From: Mesostigma viride
Taxonomy: Eukaryota; Streptophyta; Mesostigmatophyceae; Mesostigmatales; Mesostigmataceae
DNA: 64,000 nt
Assembly: GCA_009746045.1 (NCBI GenBank)
Contig: RPFO01000041.1
Span: 5,604,461 to 5,668,460, forward strand
Direction of reading: 5' to 3'
Shown here: in pieces, positions 44,333 through 53,971 of the stretch
Numbering within the stretch: position 1 is the stretch's first letter
How the letters are laid out: each line of letters starts with the position of its first letter
The notes under the pieces: generated by a model
The model's database searches: none
Seen by the model: only the letters and a program-made list of their open reading frames with translations
Told to the model about the DNA's origin: nothing
Made by a program: the position numbers and the translations under genes

Positions 44333-45338
44333 AGACCAGGCCTTGCTTCAGCTTGGGTGTCCCCGGTGGGTTGTTTGACCAAAGTACCAAGTGGTGACTG
44401 GTGCTTGCTGGTTGACAACTGGTCCTTCAGGGTTAGGTACACCCTCCTGGACAGGAGTTGGTGTGGAATGTCACTCCTACCAGCTGAGAATAATGCCTGG
44501 CCCTCCCCATGGGGTTCAGAAGAGTCACCAGGACTTAAGTCGACGCCTTTGGCCTCAAACAGTTAGGCCATGCAAGGGCAACCCGAATGCTGGTTCTTAC
44601 AGGTTGCTGTACATATGTTTTCTAGTGCTTGTTTCCAACCTGTTGCTAATAAAGAACCTGGTTGTGTGACCATGGGACATGGTTGCCAGGGAGCCACATT
44701 CTGGGTTATATAATGCTTGAATAAAACATAATCATGTCATTCTCATGTATGTTGTTCATTTCATTCATGTTTGTCTTGTGAGAAGGTCCAGGTCACCTAT
44801 AAACCTGGAGGATGGGGTGGGGTTCAATTCCCCAGCAGAGCCACAGCCTGGCATGAATGACTCCTGGGCTTAACACCCAGTGAAGACATGGGCTCCCCAA
44901 GGAGACAGCATTAATCTAGGTGCTACCTGGGTTCTTTGAGCAGAAGGGAAAGGTTGGCCAAGGCGGGCGCCATAAGAACGGGCGCCTGTGATAACTGTGA
45001 AAGACCAGGAACTCACAATAGTACGTTCTTGGCATCCTGTAATCCCAGCCATTGAGCTAGGTAATGTACCTTGACATTAATCCAACACCAAGTTCCCAAG
45101 GAAAGGTTGGGAGCTGACCAAGGGGTCAGGGGGATAACCTGGGGTGACCTCTGATTCACTGGCCAGCATACCTAAGCTGTTCCAAGGGCACATATGTTGT
45201 GTTCCCAAAAGAAAGGCAGGAACCTGGGCCCTGACAGGTCTGATCAGCCTCAAGGGACCAAGCAATCTGTGGCTGAGTGGGCACAAGCTAGGCTAGGTTG
45301 TTTCAAGCTGGTCCAGCTCCAAAAGAAGAAAGGGTTGG
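44333..45338 (+). other. 3' untranslated part of the LTR element
   Basis: No coding sequence is seen. A Pol III B-box-like GGTTCAATTCC lies at 44821-44831. From 45052 on, the sequence matches the short family-1 element (17035-17317) and ends in a polypurine tract before the right LTR. Confidence 0.6.
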
Positions 45339-45986
45339 AGTTAGCATTTTGGGCAACCAATATGCTAAGTGGACGCAGTTTGGAAAGACCTTTCCAACGC
45401 CGTGCTGACCGCCTGAAACAGACAAGGGACAAGAAAGATATGAGGTCCCGAAGTCCTAGCCGTCCGCGGTCAGCGAGGGTGCAACCTTCTGGGGTAGTGG
45501 ACAGGACACGTGGCAGGCCGTGCCTGCACAGGCTTAGCCTGACTATCACGTGACTGTAGTCCACGTAGACCAGGAGGGACAGCAGCCTGCGACTGGTGGG
45601 GTACTGGAACCGGCACCAGGCTGCAAGGATACTACGTCTTGCAGGCTTGTGACAGGTCCTGTACTTCCTAGGTTGCAGGTAGCTAGGTAAATCCAGTTCG
45701 TCCTGGCTCTGCAAGGATGCCAGTGGACGTTGAGGATTTGCTAGCAAGCCTGCAACATGCCTCGTCACACCGATGGGAACGAGGAGCAACAAAGAGGCAT
45801 ATAGCTTGGTCATGGGGATGGCCAAGCTATCTCGGAAGCACGCGCTCTGGTTGCCCACTTGAACGTGGAAGTGACCAACAAGGTGTGGCTTGGTGTTTGG
45901 GCTAAGGATTGCTGTCCCCAGCAATTGGCTCAAGCGTTGCGTGAAAGGCCAAGAGCTCACACGCTCGGGGCTGGTTTCGTCTAACT
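45339..45986 (+). repeat. Right LTR of the 18.5-kb element
   Basis: 648 bp, nearly identical to 27510-28157, and followed by the second GCCTA. Confidence 0.93.
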
Positions 45987-46319
45987 GCCTACCGTCAAAA
46001 TGGAAAACGGCAAAACCAGAAATATCCTAACGCTGACAATTCTACAAAAACCCAAGGTGACCCCAGGGGTGGGCACCTGGGACACATGGATCCACGGGAA
46101 AACAATCACAGGTGGCCAGGGTGTGACAGTAGCCAGCATACCATCACAATCCCGTGGGGGTGCATGGACATGTGTGCAATCCATTCATTATTATTCATAA
46201 TAAAATCCAAGTACACATTGTGATGCCATGAAATGACTCAATGATGCAAACAGTGTCTATTGCTTTATTCATTTATTCAAAAACAGCTGTCCTTCATGAA
46301 CTGTCAAGCCACCAAAGGT

Positions 46320-47336
46320 CTACGTCTTCTTCTGGGCGGCCTGGGCGGCCATGCTCTCTGCGATTTGAGCGGGTGTGAACCCCATAGTCGCCATGTGATT
46401 CAACATCCTTTGCAGGGTGTCTAGTCCAGCAGCAACTTGAGCGTCACTAGGGACAGGCTTGCTCCCTGAACCCTGCCCAGCTGCTGGCTTCTCCTGCCCA
46501 GCTGCTGGCTTCTCCTGCCCAGCTGCTGGCTTCTCCTCCTCGCTGGCGGGTGCAGGCTTGTTTCCAGCACTGGGTGCAGGCTTGTTTCCAGCACTGGGTG
46601 CAGGCTTCTCCTCGGCACCGGCTGCAGTCTTCTGGGAAGGGACGGGGGTCTTCTTGATTGCGAATGACCTGTCTGCCGGGCTCGGCGTGATCTTTGTTAG
46701 CTTTACGCGTCGTCCCACCGGTGGCGACTTCCTCGCCCTCTTGGAGGAGGGAGTGGATCCCTCCTCCTTCTTTACCACAACCTCCCATTGCATGGGAGGG
46801 GCTTCCTCGCCCACATCGACCACCTCCTGTCCCTGGAGACACTCCTCATGCCGGACGTGCTCACGCCATGAATCACGCGCCATCTTGGCCGTCACCTTGT
46901 TGCCATTGCCGTTTCCAGGGCTCCCTCTGAAATTCTTGAGGAAATCGCGCATCCGCGCGTCATACTGAATATCGATTTTAGACATAGGGAGCCATGCCTG
47001 TGTCGCATCTGAAAACATGGTCTTGACGTGAAGCGAGCCTGCTTCGAACTTGACTCCAGTAAACCTGTCGATTTTGCCATCGTCGAACTGCGTCTGAACA
47101 CGCTCCTCCTCCTCGTCTTCCTCATCTGATGACGAGGAGGAGGAGACAGTGTCGGCATTTGCCGGCCCCCCCTGGATGGTCTTGCCCCTAATGTTTCTCT
47201 TCGAAATGTCGTCTACTGTCTCCTGGAGTATATCTCCTACAGCGTGAAATAGAGCGGCGATTGGCAGCCGCTTCGCCTGCCTCACGTTATCCTTCATAAT
47301 ATCGCTATCCTTCATCGCACCTGGGCTATCGTTCAT
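46320..47336 (-). CDS. Hypothetical basic, low-complexity protein
   Basis: A 338-residue frame starting MNDSPGAMKD. It has an acidic Ser/Glu patch (about residues 63-80), a central region (DRFTGVKFEAGSLHVKTMF, RMRDFLKNFRG), a Lys/Arg-rich stretch (SSKRARKSPPVGRRVKLTK), then two tandem KPAPSAGN and three KPAAGQE repeats. A C-terminal helix (LDTLQRMLNHMATMGF) ends it. I do not recognise the family. Composition suggests a nuclear or chromatin protein. It lies downstream of and in the same direction as the zinc-binding gene at 47.9-49.0 kb. Confidence 0.7.
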   Translation of the reverse strand: MNDSPGAMKDSDIMKDNVRQAKRLPIAALFHAVGDILQETVDDISKRNIRGKTIQGGPANADTVSSSSSSDEEDEEEERVQTQFDDGKIDRFTGVKFEAGSLHVKTMFSDATQAWLPMSKIDIQYDARMRDFLKNFRGSPGNGNGNKVTAKMARDSWREHVRHEECLQGQEVVDVGEEAPPMQWEVVVKKEEGSTPSSKRARKSPPVGRRVKLTKITPSPADRSFAIKKTPVPSQKTAAGAEEKPAPSAGNKPAPSAGNKPAPASEEEKPAAGQEKPAAGQEKPAAGQGSGSKPVPSDAQVAAGLDTLQRMLNHMATMGFTPAQIAESMAAQAAQKKT

Positions 47337-47883
47337 TGTGTCACTTCTCTTCTCGTTGCTTGATCAATTAATTCATTGCACGCATGCACGCCGCCTTTGA
47401 TTCATTTTGTATATGTTTACCACCCCCAAAATTCGATAATTTGCCAAGTGGGCCGCCAGCCACCCCCCTTACAATTCGTCCCAAGTCCAGGATGTACACT
47501 ATATACGATTCTGATGCGTGATACTGCATTCGTACGGTGCAAGTACCATATTCTGGCGTCGTACGGTGCAGTATAGGCGCGGCTCCGAATTCGGTGGTCC
47601 CGGACTTGAGAAAATTGCCTAAGTCCCAAACACTAAGGCGTATGGGCCTGCTACCTAAGTGCACAGGCCAAAGTACTTGTCCAAATTGTAATTAAATTAT
47701 ATATCCATGCAAGGCTTGATAAGCACATTGTTCGTGAATGTTTGCATGCAAGAAACTTTTATTATTTCAATAAAATCATGAGTAAATATATGAAAATGCA
47801 CAAGGTCCCACGGGACTTGCCCTATACTGACTACCATGCGTGCTAGTGTACATCACAAATGACAAAGTCCTAGGGACTTGTCT
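47337..47883. other. Intergenic spacer
   Basis: No gene seen. Contains CCACGGG (about 47808) and AT-rich sequence near 47690-47800. An open frame across part of it (47368-47664) has no protein-like features. Confidence 0.5.
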
Positions 47884-49043
47884 TTAGTCCCCCTTCATGG
47901 AGCAGGGCCTCATGGAGGGGTTGGAGCCAGACGGGCCAGCTCGAAAACGCTGGGAGGGGTTGGCACCACGGAAGACCTTCTCCTTCTTCACGACTGGCTC
48001 CTCAGAGGGGGGGGGGAGTCAGCAGGGCGCTTTCCCTTGAGGAAGTCGCTCTTGGGGACCTCCACAACGTCGTCATCGTCATCCTCCACCTCGATGACCT
48101 TGGGGGCCATCTTGGAAGGCGTGGTCTTCACCCTCCTGCAGGTGTTGCCCCTGAGGAACTTGGGCTCCTCCTCCTCCTCCTCCTCCTCCTCCTCCTTGAC
48201 CACAGCCTCCTGGGGCTGCTGCTCCTCCTCCTGCTCCTGCTCCTCCTCCTCCTCCTCCTCCTCGGGATCCCGCTTGAACTGGTACCACGGGTCCTCCGCG
48301 TCGTCCAACGGCTCCTCGTCGTCCTCGTCCTTCTCAGACTCGAGGGCCCCCTCCTCAGCGTCAGACTCGTCCTGGATTTCCTGGAGGCGCCTGCGTGCCT
48401 CCTCCTGGATCGCCTTCCTCCTCTCGTCCCTGTCCGCCTTCCTCACTTGCCACTTGAGTGGCATGTTGTAGCGAGGGTCGGACTCGCAGGGGTCCACGGG
48501 CCTGGGGATGTTCGGAGCAGTGAAGACGTTCTCCTCCTTGGAGAAGAAGCAATTGACGCAGAGCTCGCGCTTCCAGTTGGCGTTGGGGAAGAAAGCCCAC
48601 GGAGCGGTCTCATCCCCGCACTCTGGGCAATCAGGGGGGAAAATCGGCTTGTGGTCGATCTCGTTGTTCTGCAAAGTGGGGTGGGCAGCACAAAAAATGA
48701 CAAGGGGCAGTGCGTCTTGTTAGAATCCACAGGAGGAGTGCAAAAATGCAGCCAAAGTCAGCAAAAAACGCAAGGAAAGGAAGTTTACCTCGAGCTTGTG
48801 CTCGCAGAGGATGCATTCCGTGTGGTAGCCACCGATATCCTCGGGGACCTTGCGAAACTTGTCAATGGGGAGCAAGGTATCGCAACAAATGCAAATGGAC
48901 AGCACTTCTGCGACTGGCTTGTTTTCCTTGTTCCTTTTTGCGAGAGCTGCGTCAAAAGCGTCGTGGAGCTTGTCTGTCATATCGTGGACTTTGACCCCAT
49001 TGCCTGGGTAAGCACGGACTGGGAAACGCTTAGTGCGGGCCAT
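47884..49043 (-). CDS. Zinc-binding CxxC protein with one intron
   Basis: Exon 1 is 49043-48789 and exon 2 starts at 48668. The 120-bp intron has GT (48788-48787) and AG (48670-48669) and joins in phase. Exon 1 carries CICCDTLLPIDKF...GYHTECILCE, a treble-clef-like C-x2-C pair. Exon 2 begins with CPECGDETAPW...CVNCF, a second pair, followed by a long Glu-rich acidic tail. As read, the frame stops at 47988, just after a run of ten G on the plus strand (about 48007-48016). A one-base change there opens a sensible 40-residue continuation (VVKKEKVFRGANPSQRFR) to a TAA at 47884-47886. The end given here assumes that continuation. Role unknown, possibly nuclear. Confidence 0.75.
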
Positions 49044-49085
49044 TGTGTTTTGGTGCTAAGGGGTTGGTTTTGCTGAGAGCTTTTT

Positions 49086-49094
49086 GGCTATGGC
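49086..49094 (-). promoter_or_regulatory. GCCATAGCC motif upstream of the CxxC gene
   Basis: Minus-strand GCCATAGCC, 42 bp before the ATG at 49043. The same motif lies just upstream of three other genes in the island. Confidence 0.5.
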
Positions 49095-49281
49095 GGTTTG
49101 GCTTGCAGAATGCCCTTGGATGCAAAGGGGGAAGTGTTTTATACCTTCCCCGTGGATGACGCATGGGACTTGTGAAAAATCCTGTGGTCGCCGCTGTGAC
49201 AGGCTGGTAACGGCAAAACGGCCGTGGAAATCCACGCGGTGAAGGCCGCGGGCCGCGTGAATCCACGGGAAATCTGATACG

Positions 49282-49502
49282 AAACCGCCTTTCACGCGGC
49301 ACGCCACGCTGGACTGGCATGTAACCGCCGTTTCCCGCGGCACTCCACGCTGGACAAGTTCAGAAAACCGCCGTTTCCCGCGGCACGCCACGCTGGACTG
49401 GCATGTAACCGCCGTTTCCCGCGGCACGCCACGCTGGACCGGCACGTAACGGCCGTTTCCCGCGGCACGCCACGCTAAAATCGTGAAGTAACCGCCACGC
49501 CA
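49282..49502. repeat. Five tandem 42-bp repeats in a divergent promoter region
   Basis: Units start near 49282, 49323, 49364, 49406 and 49447, with a partial sixth near 49488. The core is ACCGCCGTTTCCCGCGGCAC followed by GCCACGCTGGAC. The array sits midway between two divergent genes (starts 49043 and 49775), a position fit for shared regulation. Confidence 0.85.
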
Positions 49503-49735
49503 ACTTGTCAGTCCCGAGCCGCGGCACGAGAAAACGGAGATCCCGAGATCTTCCAGCGGATTTTTTGGCGTGATTCCTGTACGGCGTGCTGTCTCACGGG
49601 AAATCTCCTGCAAAACGCCTGTTCAGGCCAATCGCACGGTCACAAATCGCCCAAAAACTTTGAGGCGGAGAAGGGTCTTCGAAGTGTATATGTGCCCAAC
49701 CACCACGCCTCCACGAGCACTCACCACTACACACC

Positions 49736-49744
49736 GCCATAGCC
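49736..49744 (+). promoter_or_regulatory. GCCATAGCC motif upstream of the RING/TRAF gene
   Basis: Plus-strand GCCATAGCC, 30 bp before the ATG at 49775. Confidence 0.5.
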
Positions 49745-49774
49745 AAGAAAGCTCACTACATCTCTCAGAACACG

Positions 49775-50998
49775 ATGCCTAGGGCTGGATTCGCTTCTAA
49801 CTCTCATGGTAGCCAGGGCGTGAGGGGGGGAATGAGGCCTGTGCCTCGCCCATTTCCAAGGGAAGGAACTCGCGACAGGCCATACGACGCTGAGCAGGAG
49901 CAAGAGCCGGGTAATGTTCCTTTTCCTGTCTTTTTCCGTCTTTTCCCGTGGAGAGCTGTCGTTTGCAAGTGGTTTTGCCCCCAAAAGCTCACCCCTTGTG
50001 TGGTTTTCCGTGGCTTATAAATTTGTTTTTTTTTCAATGCTTGCGTTTTTTTTTTTTGCTTTTTTGTTTTGCTTGCAGAAGAAAGCCGTGACGCCAAACG
50101 GCTGAAGGAGATGCCTATGAGGCAGAAGGTCTCCACTCCCGCCGGCATCCGCGAACGCTCTTGGCAGGAGAAATACGAAGGGCTGTCCTGCAACGTCAAA
50201 AACGCTGTCGTTATCAAGTTGCCGCAGTGCCCCTTCTGCCTGGCCCCCAGCAAGACGGGGAAGTACGCGAGGCTCGTCGCCCTCATCGACCATCCCCACA
50301 TCCACGAGTGCAACTGCGTGATGTGCCCCGAGTGCGTGGAGAAGATGAAGGCGTTCCATCTCACCAAGCCGAACGGCAAGACCACCAACATGAAGTGCCC
50401 CATGTGCAGCTGCGAAGTCCTCACGCACTACCACAAGTTCTACCAGATGGACCACGCCCTCAACGAGCTGGTGGCCTCCCTCCCCTACGGCTTCTGCGAC
50501 TACGGCTGCGGAATGTTCCTTCACAGGGAGGACGTCGACGAGCACTTCGCCACCTGCGAGAAGAACCGCTTCGAGTGCGGTTTCTCCGTCGATATCAAGA
50601 GGCAGGACGGCTCCAAGTCCAAGACCGGCTGTTCTTACACTGGCAGGAAGGCGGACGTGGAGGCTCACATGAAGAGGTGCGCCTACTACCACGAGGCCTG
50701 CGCTGTGCTGGAGCTGAAGGAGAAGGCCAAGCAGGCAGATGCTGTCAAGGAGCGCCTGATGAAGGAAGGCCACGGCGCCAGGGATGACTTGAGGATGCTC
50801 CTCGGCTTCACGGCTGAGGAGATGGACGATGTAATGGAGCGGCTGGTGGTGAAGGAGCTGGACCGCGTGGGGCGGCTCCCGTGTGCCAGCTCGCTACCTG
50901 ATGGAGGCCAGGCGTTCCCAACAGATAGCGAGATACAAAACGCCTCGTTCCCAGTCCTTGATGTGTCACAGGGCGCCCAGTCTGCAAGGATAGTGTAG
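49775..50998 (+). CDS. RING- and TRAF-type zinc finger protein, one intron
   Basis: Exons 49775-49910 and 50079-50998, joined across a GT-AG intron whose end is a pure T-rich tract plus GCTTGCAG. The phases match exactly and give 351 residues. A RING-like part (CPFC, HECNCVMCPECV, CPMCSC) is followed by two TRAF-type fingers (YGFCDYGCGMFLHREDVDEHFATC, and CGFSVDI...GCSYTGRKADVEAHMKRC). A helical segment (LELKEKAKQADAVKERLM) leads to a Ser-rich tail. This architecture is that of ubiquitin ligases. The substrate is unknown. It is convergent with the gene at 51609-52718. Confidence 0.87.
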
Positions 50999-51005
50999 GT
51001 GACAG

Positions 51006-51117
51006 ATGCCAGCATAAGATGTGCATGTTTTCAGCACTAGGCAGTTGGAGATAGGATGCCAGCATAGGATGTAGATGTTTGCCAGAATTAGGCCAGTAGA
51101 TATGCGAATGCCAGCAT
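51006..51117 (+). repeat. Three ATGCCAGCAT palindromic words after a gene end
   Basis: ATGCCAGCAT occurs at 51006, 51056 and 51108, about 50 bp apart, right after the stop of the RING/TRAF gene. The same word recurs in the tandem array at 54.3 kb. It may be a 3'-end or hairpin element. Confidence 0.6.
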
Positions 51118-51288
51118 AACACAACGATGTTTTTTTAATGACTTGGAAAAGATGTGAATGTTCTGGCCCAAACGTAAAAAATATCTAAGTGCCATAGTAT
51201 ATTTAAGTATCTGTAGTTAGGAACAGGCCACGTGGCAGCCACAAAGCCCGAGGGTAGCCAGCCGAATCTGTAGTACGAGATCCGACGG

Positions 51289-51356
51289 TTACGGAACGGA
51301 CGGGTACGGACGAGTACGGACGGGTACGGACGGGTACGGCCAGTACGGAACGGACG
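51289..51356. repeat. 10-bp tandem repeat (TACGGACGGG)
   Basis: About five imperfect copies of TACGGACGGG in the spacer between convergent genes. No gene is seen in 51118-51608. Confidence 0.8.
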
Positions 51357-51608
51357 CGGCACGCGGAATCCCGTGGACCACCACGAGGCCCCCGTGGGCC
51401 CCGCCGGTTTTTAGGTTCCAGGGTTAGTATTACGGGCCCCTATCTTTTGTGTGCCACGGGATTTTTCTAAGTCCCGTGGCACTGCATGAGATGTGGGCAT
51501 GCACGAATCGTTTTTTCATTACAAGTTAATAATTTACAGGCAGAGACTTGTCTATTGATGAGGGCTGGGCTATGTGTGCACTTGTGGCTACTGATACAAT
51601 GAGGCTGT

Positions 51609-52718
51609 TTAATCGTAGTCGACCGGCACAGGGGCGCCGATGGCGTGCACGCCCAGGAGGGTGGTGATGTCCGTGAGGGGCGCTACGTGCCCGGATAGCT
51701 TGTTGTTTTCTCCGTCCTGGTACCACGCCTTGAAGCGGTTGTCGAAGCTGTATCCGTCGAACTTGATGAGGGCCTTCCTGTGCACGTTCCTGGCGCAGAA
51801 GTGGCAGGCCACGCCCATGGTGCCCTCCTGAGGGATGTACATCATGTAGGCGGACATGGCGTGGTGCTCGAACTCGCGCTTGCAGCTCTCGCACCTCGCG
51901 GGCGGCCACTGGTCGTAGTAGGGGAAGTTGTAGGAGGGGGCGAGGGAGGAGCAGATGCGCGCCAAGTCCTCGTCCAGCTTGAAGCGGCGCAGGACGTCCT
52001 CGCAGCTGGCGACCATGGGGGCGAAGTCCTGGTGGTTTCCTTTGCGCATGATGGCCACGACCTGCCTGTTGACGCAGGGCTCGCAGTAGATCCCTGGCTC
52101 GGTGTCCCCCTCCTTGTGCAGGACGCGGAAGGCGACCTTGTTTGGCATGGTCTTGCACTCGCGGCACCTGTACTGCCCCCCTTGTTCCAGCGGGACGAGC
52201 GGGCGGCTGGTTTCCGGCTTGGGCAAGGGCACCCTGATCCACTGGGACATGTACTTCTTGCGGTACTCGGAGTCCCTGCCCTCGTCCATGATGATGCTGA
52301 TGCAGGAGACGAGGCACTCCTCGCAGAGGATGTCGTCCATGGAGCCCATCTTGTTCCTGGGGTTGTGTCGCATCAAGATGCTGTCCGGGCCCTTCTCGTG
52401 GCACTTGTCGCAGGGGTAGTGGTCTCTGACGGCCTGCTCGTAGTCGAAGGGGGCCACGGACTCGTCAGGGTCGGGGACCAGGTCGGTGATGCCGTACTCG
52501 CGCTCCTCCGGCAGAGGCGAGGAGGGGCAGAGGACGGCGTTGGGGTCGCAGCAGCGGAGGCGGCATCCCTTGACGGCTTTGCGCTTGCGGAGGGGCGCTT
52601 GCTTCCTGGCCAGGTGGGCGCCCACCATGAACTGCACGAATCCGTCCTGCAGCTTTGGCACCGGCTTGCGCGAGGAGCGCCTGCGCATGGAGGCCATGGA
52701 GCGCGTGGTGATGGCCAT
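51609..52718 (-). CDS. Protein with six CxxC zinc-binding pairs
   Basis: From the ATG at 52718 (MAITTRSMASM) it encodes 369 residues. After a basic N-terminus come CDKC, CEEC, CREC, CEPC, CESC and CHFC, spaced like paired treble-clef or RING-like knuckles. Long helical inserts (SQWIRVPLPKP, DVLRRFKLDEDLARICSS) lie between. I do not recognise a named family. A longer frame starts upstream at 52838, but the ATG at 52718 is the first with a good context and overlaps CATAGCCA, the island's start-proximal motif. It is divergent from the MYND gene and convergent with the RING/TRAF gene. Confidence 0.8.
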   Translation of the reverse strand: MAITTRSMASMRRRSSRKPVPKLQDGFVQFMVGAHLARKQAPLRKRKAVKGCRLRCCDPNAVLCPSSPLPEEREYGITDLVPDPDESVAPFDYEQAVRDHYPCDKCHEKGPDSILMRHNPRNKMGSMDDILCEECLVSCISIIMDEGRDSEYRKKYMSQWIRVPLPKPETSRPLVPLEQGGQYRCRECKTMPNKVAFRVLHKEGDTEPGIYCEPCVNRQVVAIMRKGNHQDFAPMVASCEDVLRRFKLDEDLARICSSLAPSYNFPYYDQWPPARCESCKREFEHHAMSAYMMYIPQEGTMGVACHFCARNVHRKALIKFDGYSFDNRFKAWYQDGENNKLSGHVAPLTDITTLLGVHAIGAPVPVDYD

Positions 52719-52860
52719 GGCTATGTCGTGAAAAGAGAAGGCGTTTGGTTTCTGGCTTGCTGGTTGGTCTTGCGTGAGATGGCTTCCCCGTGGCTGGCCA
52801 CAGTCTTTGTGATTTCTCACGGGTGGCGGCGGACGCACGGGATTGGTCCATCCACGGGTG

Positions 52861-52975
52861 GGCCGCGTCCGGCGCGGCGCTTCTAGAAACTCCGGCCGGT
52901 TCCGCGTGCTGACTCACGGGACCGGAAAGGCCGCGTCCGGCGCGGCGCTTCTAGAAAGTTCCTCGTGCTGACTCA
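52861..52975. promoter_or_regulatory. Duplicated promoter module with heat-shock-element-like sites
   Basis: A module starting GGCCGCGTCCGGCGCGGCGC occurs at 52861 and 52929 (68 bp apart). Each copy contains TTCTAGAA (52881-52888, 52949-52956). The second extends to TTCTAGAAAGTTC (52949-52961), three alternating TTC/GAA units with 2-bp spacing, the consensus heat-shock factor site. Both copies also have GTGCTGACTCACGGG, which contains the bZIP word TGACTCA. It lies between divergent genes starting at 52718 and 53108. Confidence 0.7.
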
Positions 52976-53073
52976 CGGGCCTTTTGGCGCGGCGCTCTCG
53001 GGTCCCGCGAGATCGGTAAAGTCGCGTGCGCGGCCGTGGGTGGCGGTCATACATACACGCGCACGTGCAGGAA

Positions 53074-53082
53074 GCCATAGCC
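53074..53082 (+). promoter_or_regulatory. GCCATAGCC motif upstream of the MYND gene
   Basis: Plus-strand GCCATAGCC, 25 bp before the ATG at 53108. Confidence 0.5.
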
Positions 53083-53107
53083 GGCAGTGGACAGCGAGCG
53101 AGGAATC

Positions 53108-53905
53108 ATGTGTAGTTTGATCGGTTTGAACGCCTGCGTGGGTTCCGGCGTCTCTCTGACGCACCCCAGCGGTTCTTGGCCGGTGGAAGATCTGATGGGC
53201 ACGCAGCTGCTGACCGTGGCCCTGATGGAGCCGGACGAGGGGGAGCGCGCGAAACTTTTGAACGCCGCGGCCGCGTTCGTGAGCAAGGCGGACTTTTTCT
53301 CGGTGGTGGAGGCCCTGCGTTTCAAAGAGTACGCGAACTGCCTCCGCATCGTGTACGGTTTCGACACGATGGCTTCGAAGGGCGGCGCGGTTGCGTTCGA
53401 CGCGCCCATGGCTGTGAAGTTGGGGTGCGTGCAGATCCAAGTGCGTGACAGCACGCTGCTGTGGGGGATCTACCACCGTTCGCTTTATTCGTGCCCCCTG
53501 GGCCGTTTGATCGACGTGGAGGCCAAGAGGTGCGCCACTTGCAAGCGCGTGCCTCCCGTGGGGAAGAAGTTCCCCAAGTGCGGTCGTTGCCTCACGATGC
53601 GGTATTGCACGAAGGCGTGCCAGTTGGAGGATTTCTTCCGCCACAAGCCTTCTTGCTTGGTGGCCGCGCGCGCGATGAAGCTGGGTCTGGAGGAGCACTT
53701 GGCCGAGTCGAACGCATTGATCGAGGCGTGCTCGAAGCGTCTGGGCGTGGATCTGCAGATGCGCGAGAAGACCCCTTCTCAGGCTCCTACGAGGGTCCCT
53801 CTGCCCGTCCCAGGCGTGAAGAAGGGCGCTTCCCGCGCGATGCGCACGTACAGGAGGAGCGGGTCTGGCCGCGAGGGCCGCCTTCCCCGTATCGAGGAGG
53901 AGTAG
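53108..53905 (+). CDS. MYND zinc finger protein
   Basis: 265 residues from MCSLIGLNAC. Residues 142-183 form a complete MYND finger: C142, C145, C158, C161, C167, C171, H179 and C183, with MYND-typical spacing (CATCKR...CGRCLTMRYCTKACQ...HKPSC). The N-terminal part (about 30-125) is helical and unrecognised. A basic, Ser/Arg-rich tail follows. MYND fingers bind proline-containing peptides in corepressors and methyltransferases. No SET or ankyrin domain is present here. It is divergent from the six-CxxC gene. Confidence 0.88.
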   Translation: MCSLIGLNACVGSGVSLTHPSGSWPVEDLMGTQLLTVALMEPDEGERAKLLNAAAAFVSKADFFSVVEALRFKEYANCLRIVYGFDTMASKGGAVAFDAPMAVKLGCVQIQVRDSTLLWGIYHRSLYSCPLGRLIDVEAKRCATCKRVPPVGKKFPKCGRCLTMRYCTKACQLEDFFRHKPSCLVAARAMKLGLEEHLAESNALIEACSKRLGVDLQMREKTPSQAPTRVPLPVPGVKKGASRAMRTYRRSGSGREGRLPRIEEE

Positions 53906-53971
53906 AGGGCTTGCATGTTGGCCATTGATTGGCTGAAAGTTGGCACCTGAACTTGGCTACTTGTAGTGTAT

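Larger units (their letters stand above)
27510..45986 (+). mobile_element. Full-length LTR retrotransposon (AGTTAGC family), 18.5 kb with nested insertions
   Basis: Identical-length LTRs of 648 bp (27510-28157 and 45339-45986) differ by only a few bases and are flanked by GCCTA on both sides (27505-27509 and 45987-45991). LTRs start AGTTAGC and end TCTAACT. A polypurine tract (AAAAGAAGAAAGGGTTGG) precedes the right LTR. The order of genes is ORF1, Gag, integrase, protease, RT, RNase H. A 9988-bp PAT element (33363-43350) sits inside RT, and a Copia element lies inside that. Without the insertions the element would be about 8.5 kb. The near-identical LTRs and intact Gag indicate recent transposition. 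Confidence 0.93.

Noticed and set aside
51780-52886. 368-codon plus-strand frame
   Set aside because: It is antisense to the six-CxxC gene, which has regular zinc pairs. The plus frame has only Val/His/Gly-rich sequence from GC-biased codons.
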